Positions 6,101 to 13,462 of a DNA stretch of 23,307 nt are shown here, piece after piece. How positions within the stretch are numbered: position 1 is the first letter of the stretch; the number at the start of each line of letters is the position of its first letter. The stretch is from Bog-473 sp049513455 (GTDB taxonomy: Bacteria > Actinomycetota > Acidimicrobiia > Acidimicrobiales > RAAP-2): positions 1 to 23,307 of the forward strand of contig JBEKWB010000068.1 of assembly GCA_049513455.1 (NCBI GenBank). Direction: 5' to 3'. The position numbers were made by a program, and so were the translations under genes. The notes under the pieces are model-generated. The model was not told where the DNA came from and ran no database searches. It saw nothing but the letters and a program-made list of their open reading frames with translations.

Positions 6101-8911
6101 GTGACCAAGCTCATCAGCCTCCTGGTCTCGGGCATCGTCTCGGGCGCCATCTACTCCATGCTGGCGGCCGGTCTCACGCTGACCAACACCACGACGGGGA
6201 TCTTCAATTTCGGCTACGGCGCCGTGGCCTTCACGTGCGCGTTCGTCTACTTCGAACTGCAGAACGGTTTGGGCTGGCCGAACGTGTGGGCCGGGATCGT
6301 CGTCATCTTGGTGCTGGCGCCGCTGCTCGGCCTGGTCCTGGACCGCTTCGTCTTCCGCCGGCTGAGCCGGGCCAGCGACGCCTCCAAAATCATGGCGACG
6401 GTGGGTGTCCTGATCGCCGTTCCCGCGTTGGCCGAGTTCATTGTGGCGCTGCTCATCGGCGTCGGGCATTTCGACATCCCGAACGGGTCGCTCGTGTCGC
6501 TGGCGCCGGGGCTCGGGCCCGAGCCTCCGGTGCAGTGGCACCTCAGCTCTGCCTTCAACTTCAACTCCGACCAGCTCATCGTGGCGATCGTCGCCCTCCT
6601 CATGGCGGTCGGACTGTGGTGGCTGCTCAAACACACCTCCATCGGGCTCAAAATGCGCGCCCTGGTCGACCGGCCCGATCTGGCCACGGCGCGCGGGGTC
6701 GACCGGGGTCGCACGTCGGGTTTCGCCTGGGTGCTCGGCACGACGCTGGCCGGACTGGCCGGTGTCGCCGGTGCGCCCATCTTCAACTCGCTCACCACGA
6801 GCACCTATCTCTTCGTCCTGCTGGCCGCAGCGGCGGCCGCCGTGCTGGGCGGATTCCGCTCCGTCCCGTTGGCCGCGCTCGGTGGCCTCCTCATCGGCGC
6901 CGTGCAGAGCCTCGTCGCCGGCTACGCGAACTTCGCCCAGTCCATTCCCGGGTTCAGCGACGCCGTGCCGTTCGCCCTCCTCTTCGTCGGGCTCGCCTTC
7001 TGGGGCCGCGAACGTGGACGCCGCGCCGGCTCGGTGGCCGAGGACGTCCCACCGCCGGACTATCTGGCGTTGCGCCCGCCGTGGCGCCGGGCCGCGCCCT
7101 GGGTGTTCTGGTTCGTGGTGATCTTCGTCTACATCCTCTTCGGGGCGGACAGTTACTGGCTCGGTCTGGCGACCACCGGCCTCGCCCTCTCCGTGGTCTT
7201 CCTCTCGTTCACCATCGTCACCGGCACCGGTGGGATCGTCAGCCTGGCGCAGGCGGCGTTCGTCACGGGCGCCGGGTTGATGGCCGGTGTGCTGATCGGC
7301 CAGTACCACGCGCCCTACTTCTTAGGGCTGCTCGGGGGTGTGGCGTTCGCCGTGCTCCTGGGGGTCGTGGTGGCGTTCCCCGCGCTGCGCTTGGGTGGGC
7401 TGTCGCTCGCCCTGGCCACGTTGGCCATGGGGCTCATCGCCGACAACGTGCTGTACCAGTGGTCGTGGCTGGCCGGACCGCTCCAGCAGGGTTGGGCCAT
7501 TCCCCAGCCGAGCATCGGCCCGTTCCATCTCTCCGACGACAAGACGATGGCCGTGGTCCTGGCCATCATCGTCATCGTGGTCACCTTGCTGATACGCAAC
7601 CTCCAGGGGTCGGCGTCGGGACGGATGATGAGTGCCGTGCGCACGTCGGAGTCGGCCGCGTCGACGTCGGGCATCTCGGGCTTCGCCGTCAAGATCACCC
7701 TGTTCGCGGTCTCGGCCGGTCTGGCCGGTCTGGGCGGCGTGCTCTTGGTCACGGTGGATCAACATGTGACCAACTCGACCTACACGACGATCACCGGGCT
7801 CACCTGGTTGGCCGTCGTCGTGCTGTGGGGGATCCGTCGGCCGAGCGCGGCCATCGCGGCGGGCATGGGGAGCACGCTCTTCGACGGCGTCCTGTCATCG
7901 GGCTTCCACTTCTCCTTCATCTCGTGGTCCGGGACGTCGTCGGTGTGGTTGCCCCAGGTGCTCTTCGGGCTGGGCGCCGTCACCATGGCGCAGAACCCCG
8001 ATGGCATCTTGGCCCTCCAAGAAGAGCAGAGCTTTCGCCGCAAGCAGAAGAAGCAAGCCAAGCTGGCGTTGCTCACTTCGGCTGCCCCGGTCACACCGGC
8101 CCCGTTGCCGGCCGACGGGGTGCCTGCCGTCGCCGGTAACGGCAGGGCCCAGCCGGTGGTCGCCGCGGCCGTCCGACCGGCCCGGCCGCCCTCAACGGAT
8201 GCCGCGCTCCGCCTCGATTCGATCTGTGCCGCCTACGGCGAGACCCAGGTCCTCTTCGATCTCGACCTCGACGTCCGTCGCGGCAAGCTCACGGCCCTGG
8301 TGGGCGCGAACGGTGCCGGGAAGTCGACGTTGTGCAAGGTGTTGGCCGGCCTCATGGAGCCGACCGCCGGCACCATCACGCTCGAGGGCAAGGACATCAC
8401 CAAAATGCCGGTGCACCGACGGGCCAAGAGCATGTTGCTCGCCCCCGAGTCCCGCGGCATCTTCCCCGGCCTTTCGGTGGAGGACAACCTGATGATGCTG
8501 CTCCCGGGAGCCGATGAGCGGGACCAGGCCTATGCGCGCTTCCCGGTGCTCGGGGCCCGCCGCCACATCCCGGCCGGCAACCTCTCCGGTGGTGAGCAGC
8601 AGATGCTGACCATGGCACCGGTGATGGTGAAGCCACCGGCGCTGTTGATCGCCGACGAGCCCACCCTGGGCCTGGCCCCCCTGATTGTCGAGCAGATCAT
8701 GGGCGTCTTCGCCGAATTGCGCGATCAGGGAGTGACGCTGCTCGTCGTGGAGGAGCGCGCCAAGGCCGTGCTGGACATCGCCGACGATGTCGCCCTGTTG
8801 GAGCTGGGCCGGTTGGTGTGGGACGGGCCGCGTCAAGATCTCGATCCGGCACACCTCACGGCTATCTACCTGGGGCAGAGCACCGTGGAGGACGCCCCGA
8901 CGCCGGCCTAG
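6101..8911 (+). CDS. Fused LivH-LivM-LivF ABC transporter (two permeases and an ATPase)
   Basis: A single 936-residue polypeptide. Residues 1-305 are a LivH-type permease (T-T-G-I-F-N-F-G-Y-G-A near 31-41, multiple hydrophobic helices). Residues 325-640 are a LivM-type permease (G-T-G-G-I-V-S-L-A-Q-A-A-F near 375-387, many helices). A basic, then Ala/Pro-rich linker (R-R-K-Q-K-K-Q-A-K near 646-654) covers about 641-700. Residues 702-936 are a LivF ATPase with Walker A G-A-N-G-A-G-K-S-T near 734-742, canonical L-S-G-G-E-Q-Q near 828-834 and Walker B A-L-L-I-A-D-E-P near 847-854. With LivG from the upstream gene this gives a complete import core. No frameshift is needed. Start is GTG behind GGGAAGGG. 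No periplasmic binding-protein gene lies in the window, so the receptor must be encoded elsewhere. Its TAG stop lies within a palindrome. Confidence 0.93.
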   Translation: MTKLISLLVSGIVSGAIYSMLAAGLTLTNTTTGIFNFGYGAVAFTCAFVYFELQNGLGWPNVWAGIVVILVLAPLLGLVLDRFVFRRLSRASDASKIMATVGVLIAVPALAEFIVALLIGVGHFDIPNGSLVSLAPGLGPEPPVQWHLSSAFNFNSDQLIVAIVALLMAVGLWWLLKHTSIGLKMRALVDRPDLATARGVDRGRTSGFAWVLGTTLAGLAGVAGAPIFNSLTTSTYLFVLLAAAAAAVLGGFRSVPLAALGGLLIGAVQSLVAGYANFAQSIPGFSDAVPFALLFVGLAFWGRERGRRAGSVAEDVPPPDYLALRPPWRRAAPWVFWFVVIFVYILFGADSYWLGLATTGLALSVVFLSFTIVTGTGGIVSLAQAAFVTGAGLMAGVLIGQYHAPYFLGLLGGVAFAVLLGVVVAFPALRLGGLSLALATLAMGLIADNVLYQWSWLAGPLQQGWAIPQPSIGPFHLSDDKTMAVVLAIIVIVVTLLIRNLQGSASGRMMSAVRTSESAASTSGISGFAVKITLFAVSAGLAGLGGVLLVTVDQHVTNSTYTTITGLTWLAVVVLWGIRRPSAAIAAGMGSTLFDGVLSSGFHFSFISWSGTSSVWLPQVLFGLGAVTMAQNPDGILALQEEQSFRRKQKKQAKLALLTSAAPVTPAPLPADGVPAVAGNGRAQPVVAAAVRPARPPSTDAALRLDSICAAYGETQVLFDLDLDVRRGKLTALVGANGAGKSTLCKVLAGLMEPTAGTITLEGKDITKMPVHRRAKSMLLAPESRGIFPGLSVEDNLMMLLPGADERDQAYARFPVLGARRHIPAGNLSGGEQQMLTMAPVMVKPPALLIADEPTLGLAPLIVEQIMGVFAELRDQGVTLLVVEERAKAVLDIADDVALLELGRLVWDGPRQDLDPAHLTAIYLGQSTVEDAPTPA

Positions 8912-8922
8912 GCCGGTTCTTT
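8902..8922 (+). terminator. Terminator-like palindrome across the transporter stop codon
   Basis: A perfect palindrome CCGGCC-TA-GGCCGG (8903-8916) contains the TAG stop (8909-8911) and is followed by TTCTTT. In RNA it would form a short GC-rich stem with a CTAG loop and a U-rich tail, an intrinsic-terminator shape. It is positioned to separate the transporter operon from the convergent dioxygenase gene. Confidence 0.5.
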
Positions 8923-8939
8923 GGCGGTAGAGGGCTCCC

Positions 8940-9767
8940 TCAGGAGGGGACGTCGCCCTTGATCGTGACCCGATGCAGGACCCGCTCCGCCCCGTGGGTG
9001 TCGCCCACCACCGAGTGCTGTGTGGCGCGGTTGTCCCAGATCACCAGGTCGCCCACCTGCCAGTGGTGCCGGTACTGATACTCCGGTTTGGTGAACTGGC
9101 TGAAGAGGTACGCCAGCAACGGGGCGCTGTCCTCCGGGCTCCATCCCTCGAACCGCGTCACGTAGTTCCCGTTCACGAACAGCGCCTCGCGACCGGTCTC
9201 GGGGTGGGTGCGCACGACCGGGTGCACCGTGGTCACCGCGTCCTGGTCCAGGCCGGCGTCGCTGGCCAGCTCCGTGCCCTGGTGGACGGCGCGCAGGGTG
9301 CGGAGTGTGGCGCGCAGGCCCTCGGACAAGCCCTCGAAGGCCGCGTACGCGTTGGCCCACATGGTGTCGCCGCCGTAGGGGGGGATGGTGCGGGCCAACA
9401 GCAAGGTGAGCGACGGTGGACGCGGGGCGTGGGTCGTGTCCGAGTGCCACGTCTGGGTGATGGGGTTGGGGTCATAAATGCGCATCAACCCCGGATACCC
9501 CTCGATGGAGGGCACGTAGGGATGGATCGACACCTCGCCCCACCGGCCGGCGAACGCCAACTGGTCGTCCGGGGTCATCGCCCCCTGTCCGCGGATGCAG
9601 ATCACCCCGTGGTCGAGGAGGGCGCGGTGGAGGAGCTCGAAGGTCGCCTGGTCGGCCCCCTCCGCCAGATCGACCCCGGTGATGAGGGCGCCTATGACGC
9701 CGGACTGCTGCTGGACGACGATGGGCGCCGTTCCCGTTCCGGATTCCGCTTCTACGGTCGTCGACAT
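8940..9767 (-). CDS. TauD/TfdA-family Fe(II)/2-oxoglutarate dioxygenase
   Basis: A 275-residue non-haem iron dioxygenase. The facial triad is visible: H108 and D110 in T-W-H-S-D-T-T and H251 in T-Q-H-S-V-V-G-D. R262, eleven residues after the distal His, is placed like the 2-oxoglutarate-binding Arg of TauD, and R266 like the Arg that binds the taurine sulfonate. Length equals the family norm. The ATG has AGGAG about 10 bases upstream. The gene stands alone, convergent with the transporter and divergent from the luciferase-like gene at 10010. Family members hydroxylate next to sulfonates, ethers (as in 2,4-D), sulfate esters or carboxylates, leading to spontaneous cleavage. Substrate unknown; an anionic substrate is likely from the Arg pattern. 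Confidence 0.92.
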   Translation of the reverse strand: MSTTVEAESGTGTAPIVVQQQSGVIGALITGVDLAEGADQATFELLHRALLDHGVICIRGQGAMTPDDQLAFAGRWGEVSIHPYVPSIEGYPGLMRIYDPNPITQTWHSDTTHAPRPPSLTLLLARTIPPYGGDTMWANAYAAFEGLSEGLRATLRTLRAVHQGTELASDAGLDQDAVTTVHPVVRTHPETGREALFVNGNYVTRFEGWSPEDSAPLLAYLFSQFTKPEYQYRHHWQVGDLVIWDNRATQHSVVGDTHGAERVLHRVTIKGDVPS

Positions 9768-9885
9768 TTCGTCCCGTCTCCTCTGCGTGATGCCCCTGGT
9801 CAGGCAGCGTCAGTTTTAGCACCAACCGTCTGTGCGGCCGTTCAGTGGCCGGCGGCACCGACCGGGTGGCGGGCTCGAAAGTGGG

Positions 9886-9915
9886 TTGACACCGGCCGCC
9901 GACCGGCGCGACAGT
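9886..9915 (+). promoter_or_regulatory. Promoter candidate for the 10010 operon
   Basis: A consensus TTGACA (9886-9891) is followed 18 bp later by GACAGT (9910-9915), a 3-of-6 match to TATAAT keeping A2, A4 and T6. Transcription would start near 9922, just upstream of the palindrome at 9937-9954. The -35 box is convincing, the -10 box is weak. Confidence 0.45.
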
Positions 9916-9936
9916 GAACTAGACATTTTGAGATGG

Positions 9937-9954
9937 TATTCGAAATATCGAATA
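9937..9954. promoter_or_regulatory. Operator-like palindrome TATTCGA-AATA-TCGAATA
   Basis: A perfect inverted repeat with 7-bp arms and a 4-bp centre in an otherwise GC-rich divergent intergenic region, about 15 bp beyond the predicted start of the 10010 operon. Its TTCGA-centre-TCGAA architecture resembles operators reported for IclR-family regulators of the PcaR/PcaU type, and an IclR-family gene is third in the operon. The likely role is repressor or activator binding with autoregulation; identification of the binding protein is inference. Confidence 0.55.
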
Positions 9955-10009
9955 ATGGGCGCGCCCGAGGGCGGCTCCGACGACGCAGCACCGACAAGGG
10001 GGATGAACC

Positions 10010-11137
10010 ATGAAACTCGATCTGCTCTACGAGATCGATGCGCCCAAGCCCTGGGACAAGCCGCACCCGTACGGCCAGCGCGAGGCGGAGCAGCGCGCCT
10101 ACCGCGAGGCGATCGAACAGATCAAGCTGGGGGACAGTCTCGGCTTCAACACCATCTGGGCCGTCGAGCACCACTTCCGCGAGGGGCGGTCGCACTGCCC
10201 GGCGCCCGAGACGCTGCTGGGGGCGTTGTCACAGATCACCGAGCAGATCCGGCTGGGCTTCGGGGTGACGCTGACCCCGTTCGGGTTCACCCCCCCGCAA
10301 CGGATCGCCGAGAAGGTGGCCTCCGTCGACATCCTCTCCAATGGCCGGGTGGAGTGGGGCACCGGTCGCTCGACGCCGATGGAGCAGGCCGCCTTCCACG
10401 TCGACCGGGAGCAGTCCCGCGCGGATTGGGCCGAGGCCATCAAAATCGTCGTGGGCATGTGGCGTGAGGAGTACTTCGAGTACGAGTCGGAGCGTTTCTC
10501 TTTCCCCAAGCGGATGGTGACCCCCAAGCCCGTGCAGGACCCGCACCCGCCGGCGTGGATGGCCGCCACCTCGGGGAGCTCGGCCACGGTGGCCGGGGAG
10601 AACGGGCTCGGGCTCCTGTCCTTCTCCATCATGCAACCCCTCGAGACCCTGGCCAAGGTCATCCGGGAGTACCGGGAGGCGGGCAAGAACGCCACCCCGC
10701 TGACGGAGGTCACGACGAACAAGGTCGCGGCCTACACGCTGGTGCACTGCGCCGAGAGCATGGCGCAGGCCGAAGCCGACGGCATCTGGGGGTCCGTGGC
10801 CTGGTGGTACCAGAACCTGGCCCAGTTCACCCTGGACTGGGAGCTCCCGCACCTGTCGAAGGAGGAGCAGGACGCCACCTTCCCGCTCATGAAGCCGCTC
10901 ATCGACGGGATCATCCCCGTCGAGCACTTCCATGAAGCCGACATGCTCGTCGTCGGTGATCCCGAGCGCTGCTACCAGAAGATGAAGCACTACGCCGACC
11001 TCGGCGTCGACCAGCTGATCTGCTACGTGCAATTCGGCCACAACTCGCACGAGTCGGTCATGAAGACCATCGAACTGCTCGGCAAGGAGGTCCTCCCCGA
11101 GCTCGAGGGTTACAAGGCAAACATCGCCTCGTCATGA
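10010..11137 (+). CDS. Luciferase-like (LLM class) flavin-dependent oxidoreductase 1
   Basis: A 375-residue TIM-barrel protein of the bacterial luciferase superfamily. Typical landmarks: Y-E-I-D at the start, G-F-N-T-I-W-A-V-E-H-H near residues 45-55, I-R-L-G-F-G-V-T near 83-90, D-I-L-S-N-G-R-V-E-W-G-T-G-R near 109-122 and the C-terminal D-L-G-V-D-Q-L-I-C-Y-V-Q-F-G. The W-A-V-E-H-H motif and overall length match the alkanal-monooxygenase-like branch, which uses reduced FMN and oxygen. It is a paralogue of the protein at 18157-19317. GGGGGAT precedes the ATG and it is the first gene of a five-gene + strand group behind a promoter and palindrome. The expected reaction is oxygenation of a CoA ester, ketone or aldehyde, in sequence with the SDR next door; substrate unknown. 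Confidence 0.92.
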   Translation: MKLDLLYEIDAPKPWDKPHPYGQREAEQRAYREAIEQIKLGDSLGFNTIWAVEHHFREGRSHCPAPETLLGALSQITEQIRLGFGVTLTPFGFTPPQRIAEKVASVDILSNGRVEWGTGRSTPMEQAAFHVDREQSRADWAEAIKIVVGMWREEYFEYESERFSFPKRMVTPKPVQDPHPPAWMAATSGSSATVAGENGLGLLSFSIMQPLETLAKVIREYREAGKNATPLTEVTTNKVAAYTLVHCAESMAQAEADGIWGSVAWWYQNLAQFTLDWELPHLSKEEQDATFPLMKPLIDGIIPVEHFHEADMLVVGDPERCYQKMKHYADLGVDQLICYVQFGHNSHESVMKTIELLGKEVLPELEGYKANIASS

Positions 11138-11191
11138 CCGCGACCGAGAGCCCCGTTGGGTGCTCACGGCCCGTGGCGAGGGGGCACACAG

Positions 11192-11989
11192 ATGTCTGAT
11201 CCGAGCGAGGTCCCCGACTACCTCTCGCGGTTGCGACTGGACGGCACCGGGGTGGTGATCCTCGGTGCGGGTCAAGGGATCGGCCGCCAGGCCAGTCACG
11301 CCTTCGCGCAAGCCGGCGCGCGCTGTTTGTGTGTCGACCTGGATCGCGACCTGGCCCACGAAGTGGCGACCGAGGTGGATGGGGTCGCATTGGTGGGGGA
11401 TGCCACCAAGCGCAGCGAGACGGAACGACTCTTCGCCGAGGCGGCGGCAGAGTCCGGGGGATTCGGGGCGGTGGTCGACATCATCGGGATGGCGCGCTTC
11501 AAGCTCCTCAGCGATATGGACGACGTCGATCTCGCGTGGCAGTACGACATCGTCCTGGGTCACGCCATACTGGCCCTGCAGGTAGCGGGGCCGCTTCTGG
11601 CCGCGCAGGGTGGCGGCGCCTTCTCCTTCGTGTCGTCGGCCTCCGGGGGGCCGACGGGTGCGGCCAATCACGCCGTCTACGGTGCCATGAAGGCCGGCTT
11701 GATCTCACTGGTCCGGTCGATGGCGGTCGAGTACGGGCCGTCGGGTGTCCGGGTCAACTCGGTGGCGCCCGGTGCGGTGCGCACGCCGCGGGTCGGCGGG
11801 ATGCTCGGCGAGGCCGGGGTGCAGCGCAATGCAGAGGCCACGCCGCTCGGGCGGATGGCGCTTCCGTCGGACATCGCCGCCGCGTTGCTGTTCCTGACGT
11901 CGGACCTGGCTTCGTACGTGACGGGTCAGACGCTGCTGGTCGATGGAGGTGTGGCGTGCAAGTTCCCCTATCCGCCCCCGCCGGTTTAG
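11192..11989 (+). CDS. SDR-family oxidoreductase 1
   Basis: A 265-residue classical short-chain dehydrogenase/reductase. Cofactor loop G-A-G-Q-G-I-G at 25-31 (Gly replaces the usual Thr-Gly opening: L-G-A-G), V-D-L-D at 48-51 suggesting NAD(H) preference, catalytic Ser at 149/150, Y163 and K167 in A-V-Y-G-A-M-K, then N-S-V-A-P-G-A-V. The C-terminus T-G-Q-T-L-L-V-D-G-G-V is typical. The usual N-N-A-G motif is absent (D-I-I-G-M instead). Reading is open from a TTG at 11156, but the ATG at 11192 has GAGGGGG at normal spacing and gives a standard N-terminus. Likely oxidises a hydroxyl group formed by a neighbouring oxygenase or hydratase. Ten bases before the regulator gene. Confidence 0.91.
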   Translation: MSDPSEVPDYLSRLRLDGTGVVILGAGQGIGRQASHAFAQAGARCLCVDLDRDLAHEVATEVDGVALVGDATKRSETERLFAEAAAESGGFGAVVDIIGMARFKLLSDMDDVDLAWQYDIVLGHAILALQVAGPLLAAQGGGAFSFVSSASGGPTGAANHAVYGAMKAGLISLVRSMAVEYGPSGVRVNSVAPGAVRTPRVGGMLGEAGVQRNAEATPLGRMALPSDIAAALLFLTSDLASYVTGQTLLVDGGVACKFPYPPPPV

Positions 11990-11999
11990 GAGAACGGCG

Positions 12000-12947
12000 A
12001 TGACCCGTCCGGCCCTGGCGGCTGCACGGGCGGTCGAGGTGCTCAACTTCCTGGCCTCTCATCCGGGAGAGAGCTTCACCCTTTCCGAGCTGTCCCGGCA
12101 CTTGAACCTGAACATGGCCTCGGGGCTGTCGGTGTTGAAGGCGCTCACCGACGCCGGCTACGTCCATCGTCACCACAGCCACAAGACGTACTCCTTGGGG
12201 CCGGCGCTGGTGGCCGTGGGCTACGCCGCCCTGGCCCGCTATCAGGTCATTGAGATCGCCGTCGAGGAGATGCGGCGTCTGGCGGCCGACTGTGACACCG
12301 AGTGCGTGGCCAGTGTGGTGGTGGGCGACGAGATCGTGATCGTGGGCGCCTCGGGGCGCCCCCGCCTCGAAGGGGCCGACGTCCGTGTGGGCCAGCGGGT
12401 TCCGATGATCCCGCCGCTCGGGCCCATCTTCTTGGCCTGGGGCGAGCCCGCGCAGGTGGAGCGCTGGCTCGAGGCGTTGGGGCCGGGCGCCGACGAGGCG
12501 GAGCGCCAGCAGTATCGCGACGCGCTGGAGACGGTGCGCCGGCGAGGATTCTCGGTCGGCCTCGAGTCGGGTGCGCGGGCCCGCAGCGGACGTGCCCTCA
12601 TCGACCTGGTCAACTCGCCCCGCGACGAGCGGTTGCGGGGAAGGGCCCTCGGCCTCATCGCGGCCATGCGCCACGACTACCAGGTGATCGACCTCGACAG
12701 CACGGCGCGACTCCTGATCTCCAACATGGCGGCGCCGGTCTTCGGCGTCGACGGCGAGGTCGTTCTGGCCCTGACCCTGCAGGGCTTCGCCCAACCGATG
12801 AACGGGCGCGAGATCAACGCCATCGGGGACCGCCTGTTGTCCTCGACGCTCCACGTGACCAGGGAGAGTGGCGGCCATGCGCCCGCCGATTTTCTCCAGC
12901 GTCCATCCCGGAACGGCGACAGTGCCGACCTGACCTCGGCGCGCTAG
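12000..12947 (+). CDS. IclR-family transcriptional regulator
   Basis: A 315-residue regulator with an N-terminal winged helix-turn-helix (residues about 3-70: R-A-V-E-V-L-N-F-L, F-T-L-S-E-L-S-R-H-L-N-L-N, V-L-K-A-L-T-D-A-G-Y-V) and a C-terminal effector-binding domain (C-V-A-S-V-V-V-G-D-E-I-V-I-V-G through L-L-I-S-N-M-A-A-P-V-F). It is longer than the usual 240-270 residues, with an extended middle and a polar C-terminal tail. ATG 12000 has AGGAGAACGG in front; an earlier in-frame start overlaps the SDR and is not needed. It lies inside the operon it probably controls, and the palindrome at 9937-9954 upstream of the first gene is the obvious target. IclR proteins often sense aromatic acids or pathway intermediates. 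Confidence 0.9.
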   Translation: MTRPALAAARAVEVLNFLASHPGESFTLSELSRHLNLNMASGLSVLKALTDAGYVHRHHSHKTYSLGPALVAVGYAALARYQVIEIAVEEMRRLAADCDTECVASVVVGDEIVIVGASGRPRLEGADVRVGQRVPMIPPLGPIFLAWGEPAQVERWLEALGPGADEAERQQYRDALETVRRRGFSVGLESGARARSGRALIDLVNSPRDERLRGRALGLIAAMRHDYQVIDLDSTARLLISNMAAPVFGVDGEVVLALTLQGFAQPMNGREINAIGDRLLSSTLHVTRESGGHAPADFLQRPSRNGDSADLTSAR

Positions 12948-12956
12948 GTTCGAACC
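12947..12956. repeat. Palindrome GGTTCGAACC after the iclR stop
   Basis: A perfect 10-bp palindrome starts at the last base of the TAG stop and lies 33 bp before the next gene. It shares the TTCGAA core with the 9937-9954 palindrome, so it might be a second weak operator, or it may be chance. It resembles a tRNA T-arm but no tRNA surrounds it. Confidence 0.3.
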
Positions 12957-12989
12957 GCACCGGGGCGTTGGGCGGACAGGGAGGCGAGC

Positions 12990-13436
12990 ATGGAATTGTG
13001 GGAGCTAGTCGCACGCGAGAGCATCCGGGATCTGGTCGCCCGCTACAACGCCAACGGGGACTCCGGGCGGTTCGATCAGGTGCTCGAGCTCTTCGCCCCG
13101 GACGCCGTCATGGAAACCGACGGTGACGTACGCGTGGGCCACGAGGAGATCCGGACCATCTTCACCAACGCCGCCGCGGCGGTGCTCCGGTGGCCCGAGC
13201 CGGTGAGCATGCGGCACAGCACGAGCACCCTGCAGATCGATGTCGCCGGCCCGACCGAAGCCACGTCACGCTGCTATTACCAGGTCGTCACCAGTCACGG
13301 GCTCGACCATTGGGGGAGGTATCTCGATTCCTACTGCGTGCGCGACGGGAGATGGCTCTTCGCCCACCGGCGTGAGTTCGTGGACGGGTCCATACCGGGC
13401 AGCTGGGCCGAGTTCGCCATGGCGCAAGACCACTAG
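12990..13436 (+). CDS. NTF2-like (SnoaL-like) protein 3
   Basis: A 148-residue SnoaL-like protein: R-E-S-I-R-D-L-V-A-R-Y-N-A-N-G-D-S-G-R-F at the N-terminus, L-F-A-P-D-A-V-M, V-G-H-E-E-I near 51-56, M-R-H-S-T-S-T-L in the middle, and W-G-R-Y-L-D-S-Y then R-W-L-F-A-H-R-R near the C-terminus. The start is well supported by AGGGAGGCGAGC. It sits between the IclR gene and the extended SDR on the same strand, 42 and 26 bp away. Members of this group include delta-isomerases, lyases and dehydratases; the position between redox enzymes suggests an isomerase or dehydratase role, without proof. Confidence 0.85.
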   Translation: MELWELVARESIRDLVARYNANGDSGRFDQVLELFAPDAVMETDGDVRVGHEEIRTIFTNAAAAVLRWPEPVSMRHSTSTLQIDVAGPTEATSRCYYQVVTSHGLDHWGRYLDSYCVRDGRWLFAHRREFVDGSIPGSWAEFAMAQDH

Positions 13437-13462
13437 GGACGAACACGAGAAGGGGAGGGGCG

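Noticed and set aside
5117..7309. A 730-residue frame on the - strand opposite the transporter genes.
   Set aside because: Its composition (rich in Asp, Glu, Arg, Gly, His) is that of an antisense frame of GC-rich coding DNA, and the + strand has clear ABC transporter motifs.
11134..11199. A 21-codon frame beginning with ATGA on the stop of LLM 1 and running into the SDR start.
   Set aside because: No ribosome site fitted to it and its stop lies inside the SDR gene; the SDR has its own good site.
12946..12965. GGTTCGAACC followed by GCACC resembles a tRNA T-arm and 3' end.
   Set aside because: The sequence upstream is the coding end of the IclR gene and cannot fold into the other tRNA arms.
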